Positions 10,703 to 18,249 of a stretch of DNA of 64,000 nt are shown here, in pieces. The stretch spans positions 682,001-746,000 of the forward strand of contig NZ_JALHAP010000082.1 of the NCBI RefSeq assembly GCF_025215095.1, read 5' to 3'. The notes under the pieces were generated by a model. The model had not been told where the DNA came from and searched no databases. It worked only from the letters and a program-made list of their open reading frames with translations. The translations under genes and the position numbers were made by a program. The stretch's first letter is position 1; every line of letters starts with the position of its first letter. The stretch is from Dryocola boscaweniae. Lineage in GTDB: Bacteria > Pseudomonadota > Gammaproteobacteria > Enterobacterales > Enterobacteriaceae.

Positions 10703-11731
10703 ATGTTGGTTGGATTAATTGGCACCGGCGCCGTGGTGGAAACCGCTTATCTTCCCGCAATTTCCCGGCTGTCTCTTGCCGAAATTCAGTGCTACGGCTT
10801 CGATCCCGATCCCGCTCGCGAGCCGCAAGGCGTTACGCGCTGCGATTCACTTGCCGACCTGCTGGCGCTACCGCTGGATATCGTCTTTATTACCACCCCC
10901 TCGCTTCTCCATCTGCCCGTGCTTGAAACGGTGCTGAAAAGCAAGGCTACGCAAATTGTGGTAGAGAAACCCGTTGCAGCAACGCTTGAGCAGCTAACGA
11001 CTTTAGGTCAATGGCTGGAAGATCCCGCTATCGCCTCACGCGTTCTGGCGCTGGATCACTGGATGGTTCGGACCGACGCCGCTCAGTTTATAAAAAGCAT
11101 CGGTGAGATCGAGCGCATTGAAGGTTTTTTATTCGAACCAAGCGGGTTTAACGATGCAGGCGAACCTGCGGCGCTGAATTTTGCGACGGGCCAGGCGGAT
11201 ACCCGGCAGCTTCGTCACCCCGACGGCGTTATTGTCGATATTGGTACGCATGTGCTGGCGATGATGCGCGAAACCGTTCATAAGCTTGGCGGCAACGATA
11301 ATTTAGCCATAGAACTGGTCTACGCCCGCGATCGTCTGGGAAACAGCATCCGGGCTGGAGATTTGACGACCGCAGAAGGTGATGCAATGCTGCGCGGCAC
11401 CTTGAGCGATATTCCATTCACCCTCGCTCTTAATAAATATGCTGGCCCTGCGGGCGGGCAAAAAGGAATGAAAATCTATCTGCACGATGGCCGTATCGTG
11501 AACGTTGACCGTCGCGGCGCGGATGAAGTGACAGAAGTCCTCGGCGCTACCAGTTGCCGTCAGCAAAAAATCACCGGGCCGCTTTACGATCGGTGTTTAG
11601 GGGACGTGGTTTTCGGCGATGAGCGAATATTTATGCGTAACCCGCAAGCTGTTCCGGCTTTGACCCGCCGTCGAATGGCAGAAGTTAAAGCGCTGCTCGA
11701 AATACAGCAGGCGTTACGCGGGAAACATTGA
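10703..11731 (+). CDS. Gfo/Idh/MocA-family oxidoreductase
   Basis: A 342-residue protein with an N-terminal Rossmann fold (GLIGTGAVVETAYLPA, then PLDIVFITTPSLLHLPVLE and VVEKPVAATLEQL, where the EKP triad marks the family) and a C-terminal alpha/beta domain. The start at 10703 is preferred because CAGGGT lies 6-8 nt upstream and the Rossmann motif begins at residue 3; an in-frame extension to 10538 is not homologous. Probable role: NAD(P)-dependent oxidation or reduction of a sugar or related polyol. It has no partner genes, and E. coli K-12 has nothing here between comR and ycfJ. The substrate is not predictable. Confidence 0.82.
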   Translation: MLVGLIGTGAVVETAYLPAISRLSLAEIQCYGFDPDPAREPQGVTRCDSLADLLALPLDIVFITTPSLLHLPVLETVLKSKATQIVVEKPVAATLEQLTTLGQWLEDPAIASRVLALDHWMVRTDAAQFIKSIGEIERIEGFLFEPSGFNDAGEPAALNFATGQADTRQLRHPDGVIVDIGTHVLAMMRETVHKLGGNDNLAIELVYARDRLGNSIRAGDLTTAEGDAMLRGTLSDIPFTLALNKYAGPAGGQKGMKIYLHDGRIVNVDRRGADEVTEVLGATSCRQQKITGPLYDRCLGDVVFGDERIFMRNPQAVPALTRRRMAEVKALLEIQQALRGKH

Positions 11732-11737
11732 TATGCA

Positions 11738-11757
11738 GGCGGGTCGCTGGACCCGCC
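11738..11757. terminator. Stem-loop between the oxidoreductase gene and ycfJ
   Basis: GGCGGGTC (11738-11745), loop GCTG, GACCCGCC (11750-11757) form a perfect 8-bp GC-rich hairpin between two convergent genes. There is no strong T-run. Confidence 0.55.
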
Positions 11758-11770
11758 GTACATCAGGTAA

Positions 11771-12307
11771 TTAGATTTTATTCAACACAAGCTGGCCGTT
11801 GCCATCCAGTGGGATCTGCGTGCCGGGATCTTTATCCATACGGATTTTCCCCTGCTGATCGCCAATGCGATAGGTCACATCGTAGCCCAACATTTTTTCT
11901 GATTTGTCGTAAACGGTTTTACAACGCTGCTGAGTCGTGGTGTAGGTATCACGATCCTGCATTGCGCCCTGCACCTGGTTACCGGCATAACCGCCGCCCA
12001 GCGCGCCAACTACTGTCGCGACATCTTTACCACGACCGCCGCCAAACTGATGACCGATAACGCCGCCCGCAACCGCGCCCAGCGCAGAGCCCACGATGCG
12101 GTTTTCATCCTGTACCGGAGCCCGGTGGGTTACGGCCACGTTGCGGCACTCTTTGCGCGGCGTTTTTACTGTTTCCTTGATAGGCGTCGCAGACACCACC
12201 TGTGCGTACTGAGGGCCTCGATCAAACACGTTCATGCTGGCGACCGCGGCAACTCCAAGTGCTGCGGCCACGCCAATACCTATACCCGCTAACATTGATT
12301 TATTCAC
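11771..12307 (-). CDS. ycfJ: YcfJ, glycine-zipper 2TM-domain envelope protein
   Basis: A 178-residue protein nearly identical to E. coli YcfJ. One hydrophobic N-terminal segment (LAGIGIGVAAALGVAAVA) precedes a glycine-zipper/Rick_17kDa-type stretch (GSALGAVAGGVIGHQFGGG, then VGALGGGYAGN) and a conserved C-terminal part (RCKTVYDKSEKMLGYDVTY). The start is GTG at 12307 (VNKSML), with AGGAGG 7 nt upstream; the longer in-frame ORF to 12352 is not homologous. Its function is not established; the family sits in the envelope. Confidence 0.92.
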   Translation of the reverse strand: MNKSMLAGIGIGVAAALGVAAVASMNVFDRGPQYAQVVSATPIKETVKTPRKECRNVAVTHRAPVQDENRIVGSALGAVAGGVIGHQFGGGRGKDVATVVGALGGGYAGNQVQGAMQDRDTYTTTQQRCKTVYDKSEKMLGYDVTYRIGDQQGKIRMDKDPGTQIPLDGNGQLVLNKI

Positions 12308-12476
12308 AGGACATCCTCCTGACTGTGTAATTGCTAACAATTTTGCAACCAATTACGACCAGTGACAAATCAGACAACGGATGAAAAATGCTAATTCATT
12401 CTTTAAATCAATAAGTTTAAGAGAACTCTTAAGCACCGGAAGCTTATCGGCAATGTTTTATTCAAATCGCAGGCAT

Positions 12477-12502
12477 AAAAAAACCCGGCACGGGCCGGGT
12501 TG
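12477..12502 (-). terminator. Intrinsic terminator of ndh
   Basis: On the minus strand CAACCCGGCCCGTGCCGGGTT is followed by T7. It lies 17 bp after the ndh stop codon. Confidence 0.88.
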
Positions 12503-12518
12503 TAGAGATTTAAGTCAC

Positions 12519-13823
12519 TCAGTGCAGTTTCAGACGCGGACGAATCACGCGGTTGATGCTGCCAACCAGCATCATCAGGCCGGTTTTGAAATAGCCGTGC
12601 AGCGCGACCTGGTGCATACGGTACAGCGAGATATAAACAAAGCGAGCCATGCGCCCTTCTACCATCATTGAGCCGCGCATCAGGTTACCCATCAAGCTGC
12701 CGACGGTTGAGAATTTGGACAGGGAAACCAGCGAGCCGTGATCCTTATAAACATAGGCCTTCAGCGGGTTATCTTTCATCTGCGCAATGATGTTGGTCAG
12801 CGCAAGAGAAGCCATCTGGTGCGCAGCCTGCGCGCGAGGGGGCACGAAGCCGCCTTCCGGGCGAGCGCAGGAAGCGCAGTCGCCAATCGCATAAATGTCC
12901 GGATCGCGAGTGGTTTGCAGGGTTGGCTCCGTGACTAACTGGTTGATCCGGTTGGTTTCAAGCCCGCCGATATCTTTCATAAAGTCCGGCGCTTTGATGC
13001 CCGCAGCCCAGACCATCAGATCTGCGGCGATATATTCGCCATCTTTGGTGTTCAGACCACCCGCGTCAGCGGAAGTCACCATTGTCTGGGTTAATACGCG
13101 CACGCCAAGTTTGGTCAGTTCGCTATGGGCCGCAGCAGAAATACGCGGCGGCAGCGCAGGCAGAATACGTTCACCCGCTTCCACCAGCGTAACGTTCAGC
13201 GCTTCGTTGGTCAGCCCTTTGTAGCCGTAGCTATGGAGCTGTTTCACCGCGTTATGCAGCTCCGCGGACAGCTCAACGCCGGTTGCGCCGCCGCCGACGA
13301 TTGCGATATTAACCTTGCCGCTGGCGCCCAGATTTGAGGAATATTTCAGAAACAGGTTCAGCATTTCTGAATGGAAACGACGCGCCTGATGCGGGTTGTC
13401 GAGGAAGATGCAGTTCTCTTTTACGCCCGGCGTGTTGAAGTCGTTAGAGGTGCTGCCCAGCGCCATCACCAGAGTGTCGTAGGGAATTTTACGCTCCGGG
13501 ACCAGTAGTTCGCCTTTCTCGTCGCGCAGTTCCGCAAGCGTCAGAGTTTTGCCTTCACGATTGATATCAACTACCGAACCAAGCTGGAACTGGAAATGGT
13601 GATTGCGCGCGTGCGCCAGGTAGCTCAGCGCGTCCACGCCTTCATCCAGGGAGCCGGTCGCTACTTCGTGCAGCAGCGGTTTCCAGAGATGGCTATGGTT
13701 TCTGTCGACCAGGGTGATTTTAGCTTTCTTGCCACGGCCCAGTTTTTTACCTAACTGCGTAGCCAGTTCAAGTCCGCCCGCACCGCCGCCGACAATGACA
13801 ATCTTTCTTAATGGCGTAGTCAA
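12519..13823 (-). CDS. ndh: Ndh, type II NADH:quinone oxidoreductase
   Basis: A 434-residue membrane-associated, non-proton-pumping NADH dehydrogenase that passes electrons from NADH to ubiquinone. Two dinucleotide folds are visible: FAD (IVIVGGGAGGLELATQLG near residue 8) and NADH (VNIAIVGGGATGVELSAELH near 170). The conserved quinone-side motif DPDIYAIGDCAS is also present, and the C-terminal amphipathic region (YRMHQVALHGYFKTGLMMLVG) gives membrane binding. The start is TTG, as in E. coli, with GAGGGGG 5 nt before it. A consensus FNR box upstream fits anaerobic repression. Confidence 0.97.
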   Translation of the reverse strand: MTTPLRKIVIVGGGAGGLELATQLGKKLGRGKKAKITLVDRNHSHLWKPLLHEVATGSLDEGVDALSYLAHARNHHFQFQLGSVVDINREGKTLTLAELRDEKGELLVPERKIPYDTLVMALGSTSNDFNTPGVKENCIFLDNPHQARRFHSEMLNLFLKYSSNLGASGKVNIAIVGGGATGVELSAELHNAVKQLHSYGYKGLTNEALNVTLVEAGERILPALPPRISAAAHSELTKLGVRVLTQTMVTSADAGGLNTKDGEYIAADLMVWAAGIKAPDFMKDIGGLETNRINQLVTEPTLQTTRDPDIYAIGDCASCARPEGGFVPPRAQAAHQMASLALTNIIAQMKDNPLKAYVYKDHGSLVSLSKFSTVGSLMGNLMRGSMMVEGRMARFVYISLYRMHQVALHGYFKTGLMMLVGSINRVIRPRLKLH

Positions 13824-13958
13824 AGTGACCCCCTCAAAATATTAACCAATTGTTAATTAAAAGTTATTCAAATAACGTTTAATTAACAACAGTTTGCGAG
13901 CATCACTGCATTAATGTGACCAAAGAATAACATGAACGGTGCATTGGTCATACCAAAT

Positions 13959-13972
13959 TTGATATGCATCAA
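13959..13972. promoter_or_regulatory. FNR box upstream of ndh
   Basis: TTGAT-ATGC-ATCAA matches the FNR consensus TTGAT-N4-ATCAA exactly. It lies 136 bp before the ndh start. FNR represses ndh anaerobically in E. coli from comparable upstream sites. Confidence 0.8.
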
Positions 13973-13992
13973 ATTTTTATGCCGAAAAGATA

Positions 13993-14022
13993 AGCAAAAC
14001 GGGCCAGCAAACGCTGACCCGT
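13993..14022 (-). terminator. Terminator of the hinT...ycfP operon
   Basis: On the minus strand ACGGGTCAGC, loop GTTT, GCTGGCCCGT then TTTTGCTT. It lies 27 bp after the ycfP stop. Confidence 0.8.
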
Positions 14023-14048
14023 GAATTTTTAAGCCCGTTACCGAAATG

Positions 14049-14591
14049 TTATCCCAGCGTTTTAAAGGCCTTAATACGCTGAAGATGCGGGGAAATATTT
14101 TTAAATTTGTGGGTCTGCTCATCGTCCCAGACGATTTCATAATAATGATGCAGCGCCTCGGCCGATCGCTTGTTATCCAGCGCCTCGTCGTTACGCGATA
14201 AAATAGCCAGACAGCGATCGCGGTTTTTTTCGCGGAAGTTCTGTACGCACTTGGTAGCAATATCCGTGTACTCTTCCGGGCGGTCGATTTTCCCTTCCAT
14301 GTTCTCCTGCGGGTACAAGTTCGGATTAAAGACCACCTGGCGAATATCACACAGAAAACCGATGCGTTCAGCCCAGAACCCACCCAGCCCCACGCCGCAA
14401 ATTAGCGGACGTTCGTCATCGCTAAGCTGCAGCATTTTGTCGACTTCTTTAAGCAGGTGTTGCATATCATGCTTCGGATGACGCGTGCTGTAACTGATAA
14501 GCCGCACATCGGGGTCGATAAACTGAAGTTGCAGCACCTTTTCATGGTTACCGGGACTGTTAGAGTCAAAACCGTGTAAATAGATAATCAT
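14049..14591 (-). CDS. ycfP: YcfP, UPF0227 alpha/beta-hydrolase-like protein
   Basis: A 180-residue cytosolic protein starting MIIYLHGFDSNSPGNHEKV. It has the alpha/beta-hydrolase layout: the HGFDS oxyanion-type loop and ICGVGLGGFWAERIGFL, in which the usual G-x-S-x-G elbow reads GVGLGG, so the nucleophile Ser is not in the normal place. In E. coli this protein is an uncharacterised esterase-like member. It is the last gene of the hinT-ycfL-lpoB-thiK-nagZ-ycfP run, 40 bp after nagZ. The start at 14591 has GAGGAT nearby; the in-frame extension to 14678 runs into nagZ and is not homologous. Confidence 0.93.
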   Translation of the reverse strand: MIIYLHGFDSNSPGNHEKVLQLQFIDPDVRLISYSTRHPKHDMQHLLKEVDKMLQLSDDERPLICGVGLGGFWAERIGFLCDIRQVVFNPNLYPQENMEGKIDRPEEYTDIATKCVQNFREKNRDRCLAILSRNDEALDNKRSAEALHHYYEIVWDDEQTHKFKNISPHLQRIKAFKTLG

Positions 14592-14631
14592 TGCATCCTC
14601 ACCGCGAAAACAGGCCTTGCGGCCTGAGGGG

Positions 14632-15657
14632 TTAAAGACCCGCCTTGTGGGCCTGCCACTGCTCGTGCAGCGCTTCAAGCTGCTGGTTAATCTGCTGCCA
14701 GCGCTTAGAAGATCTCAATTCCTGACGGGTAAATGAACCTTTATGATACAAACCCGTAACACGGTCTGCTTTGACCGGTGACAGGTTATCTAACACGCTT
14801 ACGGCACCCTTACGATTATTGCAGACGAGGATCATATCGCAACCCGCGTCCAGCGACGCCTGGCCACGTTCGGCATAACTGCCCATAACCGCCGCGCCTT
14901 CCATAGACAGATCGTCCGAGAAAATTACGCCTTCAAAACCCAATTCGCCCCGTAATACGGTTTTCAACCAGTGCGGAGAACCGCTGGCCGGACGAGGGTC
15001 AACATCGGTGTAAATCACATGGGCGGGCATAATGGCATCAAGCTTGTTATCGGAAATCAGCGTGCGGAAAATTTGCATGTCATGCTGACGGATAACGGCC
15101 TCTTCACGATCGTCACGCGGGGTTTCTTTATGAGAATCCGCCGTGACAGCGCCGTGTCCCGGGAAATGTTTACCGGTCGTTTTCATCCCTGCGACATGCA
15201 TACCGTCGATAAAGCGTGTCGCCATTGCCAGCGCTTTGTTCGGATCTTCATGGTAAGAGCGCTCGCCGATTGCCGCGCTGATATGACCGATATCCAGTAC
15301 CGGAGCAAAGCTGATGTCGATATCCATGGCAATCATTTCGCTGGCCATCAGCCAGCCGGCGTCCTGCGCCAGCTCTCCGCCCTTTTCGAGACCATGAATA
15401 GCCGCAAAAGATTGCGCAGCAGGAAGACGAGTGAAACCGTCACGAAAACGCTGCACGCGTCCACCCTCCTGATCTACCGCCACTACGAGGCGATTGCGCG
15501 ATGCTTCGCGGATCTGGCGAACCAGCTCGCGTAGCTGCTCGGGGTCATGATAGTTGCGGGTAAACAGTATCAGCCCGCCCACCAGCGGGTGCTGTAGAAT
15601 TTCGCGCTCTTCGGCATCCAACTCAAAGCCTGCCACATCCAACATTACCGGGCCCAC
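14632..15657 (-). CDS. nagZ: NagZ, beta-N-acetylglucosaminidase (GH3)
   Basis: A 341-residue cytosolic glycosidase that removes GlcNAc from GlcNAc-anhydroMurNAc-peptides during peptidoglycan recycling, producing the anhydroMurNAc-peptides that induce AmpC in some relatives. GH3 motifs are intact: VVAVDQEGGRVQRFR, KHFPGHGAVTADSH (catalytic Asp-His dyad) and VIFSDDLSMEGAA (nucleophile Asp). The start is GTG at 15657 (VGPVMLD), preceded by AGAGAGGTAGAT. It lies 12 bp downstream of thiK. Confidence 0.97.
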   Translation of the reverse strand: MGPVMLDVAGFELDAEEREILQHPLVGGLILFTRNYHDPEQLRELVRQIREASRNRLVVAVDQEGGRVQRFRDGFTRLPAAQSFAAIHGLEKGGELAQDAGWLMASEMIAMDIDISFAPVLDIGHISAAIGERSYHEDPNKALAMATRFIDGMHVAGMKTTGKHFPGHGAVTADSHKETPRDDREEAVIRQHDMQIFRTLISDNKLDAIMPAHVIYTDVDPRPASGSPHWLKTVLRGELGFEGVIFSDDLSMEGAAVMGSYAERGQASLDAGCDMILVCNNRKGAVSVLDNLSPVKADRVTGLYHKGSFTRQELRSSKRWQQINQQLEALHEQWQAHKAGL

Positions 15658-15669
15658 ATCTACCTCTCT

Positions 15670-16503
15670 TTATTGGTTCGTCGCTCGCAGCAGGCTCCAG
15701 GCCTCATCTGCCAGCGTTAAAAATGTTCTGTCCTGCGTTTGCCGCCAGCGGCATTCGTACCACGAAGCCATCAGCATCATAACCCATGCCCGCCAGCGAG
15801 TGACCTGGCGCTGCAGCGTTTTGAGGTCGATTTTGCTAAAGCCTGCATAGGCGTGCAGCAGTTCATCGCCGTTAATATTATTGGCAGCAAGGGTTGCCGC
15901 CAGCTCCAGCGCGATATCTGCATCGCCTGCGTATTCCCAGTCGATAAGTTTGATTTCATTGTGCTGGTGAACAAGATTACCGGCATGAACATCCATATGC
16001 ACAGGCGCAAGCCGCAACGGCTTTGGTTCGCCGCTGTGCTTCATGGATTTTAACCGGCGTAGCCAGTATGGGGTTCGTCGCGCCGGCGAGGCGTTTTGCC
16101 AGTAATACTCCAGCAGCGGTAACAAACAGATCCGCCAGCCAAAGCAATGCTGACGGTGCAAATGATACAACAAGGAGCCGAGCGCACGAGCGCAGGCCGG
16201 TTCCGATTTCACCTCTCCTGCAAGCCACTCTACGATTAGCCAGCCATCCGCAAGGCATACCGGCGTTGGGCCAATACCTGCAGACAGACGCGTCAGGGCT
16301 CGATAGTGGCGCTTTAACGAAACGCCAGGCAGGGGTGATGACAACTGGCGACGGGCAGTATATTCCCGTTCACCGATTTTGAAATGCAGACTGCCGCCGC
16401 TCAATCCTTCCAGCGCAGAAAAGCAACCGGCGGCCTGAGCCGCCGGAAGATAATGCGCAATCACTTTGTGCAGTGAATCGTTATTGGGTTTGCTGTACTG
16501 CAC
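15670..16503 (-). CDS. thiK: ThiK, thiamine kinase
   Basis: A 277-residue aminoglycoside-phosphotransferase-like (APH/choline kinase fold) enzyme that phosphorylates thiamine in the salvage route. Key motifs: the nucleotide-loop region LSGGSLHFKIGEREYTARR, the catalytic loop HMDVHAGNLVH (Asp and Asn) and LIDWEYAGDADIALELA (metal-binding Asp). The predicted start is GTG at 16503, which overlaps the end of lpoB by 23 bp, so translational coupling is likely. The N-terminal 25 residues diverge from E. coli; the rest aligns well. Confidence 0.92.
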   Translation of the reverse strand: MQYSKPNNDSLHKVIAHYLPAAQAAGCFSALEGLSGGSLHFKIGEREYTARRQLSSPLPGVSLKRHYRALTRLSAGIGPTPVCLADGWLIVEWLAGEVKSEPACARALGSLLYHLHRQHCFGWRICLLPLLEYYWQNASPARRTPYWLRRLKSMKHSGEPKPLRLAPVHMDVHAGNLVHQHNEIKLIDWEYAGDADIALELAATLAANNINGDELLHAYAGFSKIDLKTLQRQVTRWRAWVMMLMASWYECRWRQTQDRTFLTLADEAWSLLRATNQ

Positions 16504-17125
16504 TGCTACCCGACCAGATAATCTCGCCGGTTTGCACCAGCATTAACTGCATTTTAATGGTTGGCGTACGTACATTGCCGCTGGCGTTGCTGTAAAGCAC
16601 ATACTGCGCGCTGACGTTACGCGCAATGCCGATAGCCTTACTGCGAGAGCCAAGGCTGTCCTGCGGGGATAATCCCAGTTGCTGCTTAGCCATTGAAAGC
16701 TGCTGAGCGGACACCAGCGTAAATTTGCCGTTGTTCGCAAGGGCGCCGCGCAGGGCTTCCGTTGCTTTGCTGGTATCAAGCGTTCCGTTTGTACGGTTGT
16801 TGACGCTATCTACCAGCAGCACGCCGCCCGGCGTTACGCCATCGGCCTGCAGCATTTGGCCGACCATTGGCTGCATCGCGCTGCCCCAGTCGTAGCTACG
16901 CACTTTCGGCGTGGCAGGAATGGTTGGCTCCGGCTGAGTAATTGGGCCTGGCTGTGTCGGTACGGTGGGCACTGACGGAACCGTTGGTTCAGGCTGCGCT
17001 GGTTGTGTGGTGCCCGGCTTAACTTCTTCGACCGGAGCCGGCTGCTCGCCGCCACGGTTAATACAGCCGGACAAAATCATCGCCGCTGCGACGACCACCA
17101 GGTATCGATGGATTCCCCTAATCAA
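16481..17125 (-). CDS. lpoB: LpoB, outer-membrane lipoprotein activator of PBP1B
   Basis: A 214-residue lipoprotein: signal peptide with lipobox LSGC (Cys about 21), a Pro-rich flexible linker (residues about 27-70, many PTVPSVPT-type units) and a globular C-terminal domain (VDSVNNRTNGTLDTSKATEAL, then FTLVSAQQLSMAKQQLGL) that contacts the UB2H domain of PBP1B. The start is TTG at 17125, chosen because AAGGGG lies 7 nt upstream and no ATG precedes the signal peptide. It is 10 bp after ycfL. Confidence 0.95.
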   Translation of the reverse strand: MIRGIHRYLVVVAAAMILSGCINRGGEQPAPVEEVKPGTTQPAQPEPTVPSVPTVPTQPGPITQPEPTIPATPKVRSYDWGSAMQPMVGQMLQADGVTPGGVLLVDSVNNRTNGTLDTSKATEALRGALANNGKFTLVSAQQLSMAKQQLGLSPQDSLGSRSKAIGIARNVSAQYVLYSNASGNVRTPTIKMQLMLVQTGEIIWSGSSAVQQTQ

Positions 17126-17135
17126 AATTCACCCC

Positions 17136-17510
17136 TTATAAAGAGAGATAAAGACGCACTTTACGCGCATCCGGATAACCGGCCGTTGACGATACCGTTA
17201 GTGTAGATTTTGCCGGTATCGAGACTGAACGTGGTTTTTCGAGCGGGTGGATTTCCAGCCCCTTTGCGTCGTACCAGTAGAAACGATAGTTCACTGTGAC
17301 CGGCACGCTTCGCTCATTATACAGCTCCGATTGAGAAACGGTGGCGCCATCAATGGATGAAATATCTGGTTTTTCAGCGCTGATCCCGGCGGCCAGCACC
17401 GACGATTCCATGACCAGCGTCTGCTGTTCATTAACGGGAATGGCGGGACGAGAACCACATCCCGTTATCAGCATAACCGGCAGCAGTAATAAGAGAAGGC
17501 TCCGTTTCAT
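17136..17510 (-). CDS. ycfL: YcfL, DUF1425 lipoprotein
   Basis: A 124-residue lipoprotein with signal peptide KRSLLLLLLPVMLITGC, whose lipobox Cys is at residue 18. The mature part contains VTVNYRFYWYDAKGLEI and PAKSTLTVSSTAGYPDARKVRLYL, as in E. coli YcfL. It sits between hinT (4-bp gap) and lpoB. No function is established; the place suggests a role linked to LpoB or the envelope. The in-frame extension to 17555 overlaps hinT and is rejected. Confidence 0.92.
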   Translation of the reverse strand: MKRSLLLLLLPVMLITGCGSRPAIPVNEQQTLVMESSVLAAGISAEKPDISSIDGATVSQSELYNERSVPVTVNYRFYWYDAKGLEIHPLEKPRSVSIPAKSTLTVSSTAGYPDARKVRLYLSL

Positions 17511-17514
17511 CGTA

Positions 17515-17871
17515 TTATCCCCTGTGGGACAGCATCGGCCCGAGTACGCGGCCACCCAGCAGGTGCATGTGGATATGATAAACTTCCTGCCCGCCGTGGC
17601 GGTTACAGTTCATGATTAAACGATAACCGTCCTCTGCAATCCCTTCCTGCTCGGCAATCTTCGCAGCCACGGTCAACATGCGTCCTAACGCCTGCTCGTG
17701 TTCAGCGGTGACATGGTTTACCGTGGGAATCAATACGTTTGGGATAATAAGGATATGGGTAGGCGCCTGGGGAGAGATATCACGGAAGGCGGTGACCAGC
17801 TCGTCCTGATAAACGATGTCTGCCGGAATTTCGCGACGAATAATTTTACTGAAAATAGTTTCTTCGGCCAT
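17515..17871 (-). CDS. hinT: HinT, purine nucleoside phosphoramidase (HIT family)
   Basis: A 118-residue HIT protein with the nucleotide-binding ILIIPN and catalytic HIHMH (His-x-His-x-His) motifs and the family C-terminus LGGRVLGPMLSHRG. It hydrolyses AMP-lysine-type phosphoramidates; in E. coli it affects D-alanine metabolism and stress tolerance. It is the first gene of the run through ycfP. The promoter must lie in the 378-bp gap to fhuE. Confidence 0.95.
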   Translation of the reverse strand: MAEETIFSKIIRREIPADIVYQDELVTAFRDISPQAPTHILIIPNVLIPTVNHVTAEHEQALGRMLTVAAKIAEQEGIAEDGYRLIMNCNRHGGQEVYHIHMHLLGGRVLGPMLSHRG

Positions 17872-18131
17872 GACGTTTACCTTTTTTCATTAGTTTGTGG
17901 CGTAAATTGCTGGCATTGGGCGCAGCCCAACAATGCCCTGCTGCGCGTATAACCTAAGAGTATGAGCGAGTTACTCGTGCTCTTTCAACCTCAACTCTTT
18001 ATTTCTTTACCGCACGCCCCGCCGGCTGCTGCTCTACTAATCAGCAAGGCGCCTCCTGCCCGTAACGCGGCACCTGAAATCATATTTCATTCACTGATGT
18101 AACATATATTTACACGACCAATTCGAATGCG

Positions 18132-18150
18132 TATATTTCTCATTTGCATT
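18132..18150. promoter_or_regulatory. Candidate Fur box upstream of fhuE
   Basis: On the minus strand AATGCAAATGAGAAATATA resembles the Fur pattern AATGATAATGAGAATCATT. It lies about 100 bp before fhuE in the 17872-18249 gap, which shows no reading frame I believe. Iron repression of fhuE through Fur is established in E. coli; the exact site here is inferred. Confidence 0.5.
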
Positions 18151-18249
18151 TTCATGCGCAATTTCCACGTAGAAAATAACAAAAACGCACCCGGCAAGCG
18201 GATTTTTTTTGGCGTCGGGGCGCAACCTCCAACACTTGATTAAGGGTTT

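Noticed and set aside
12381..12671. 96-codon plus-strand frame upstream and inside ndh
   Set aside because: Crosses the ndh terminator and runs antisense to the ndh 3' end; no homology.
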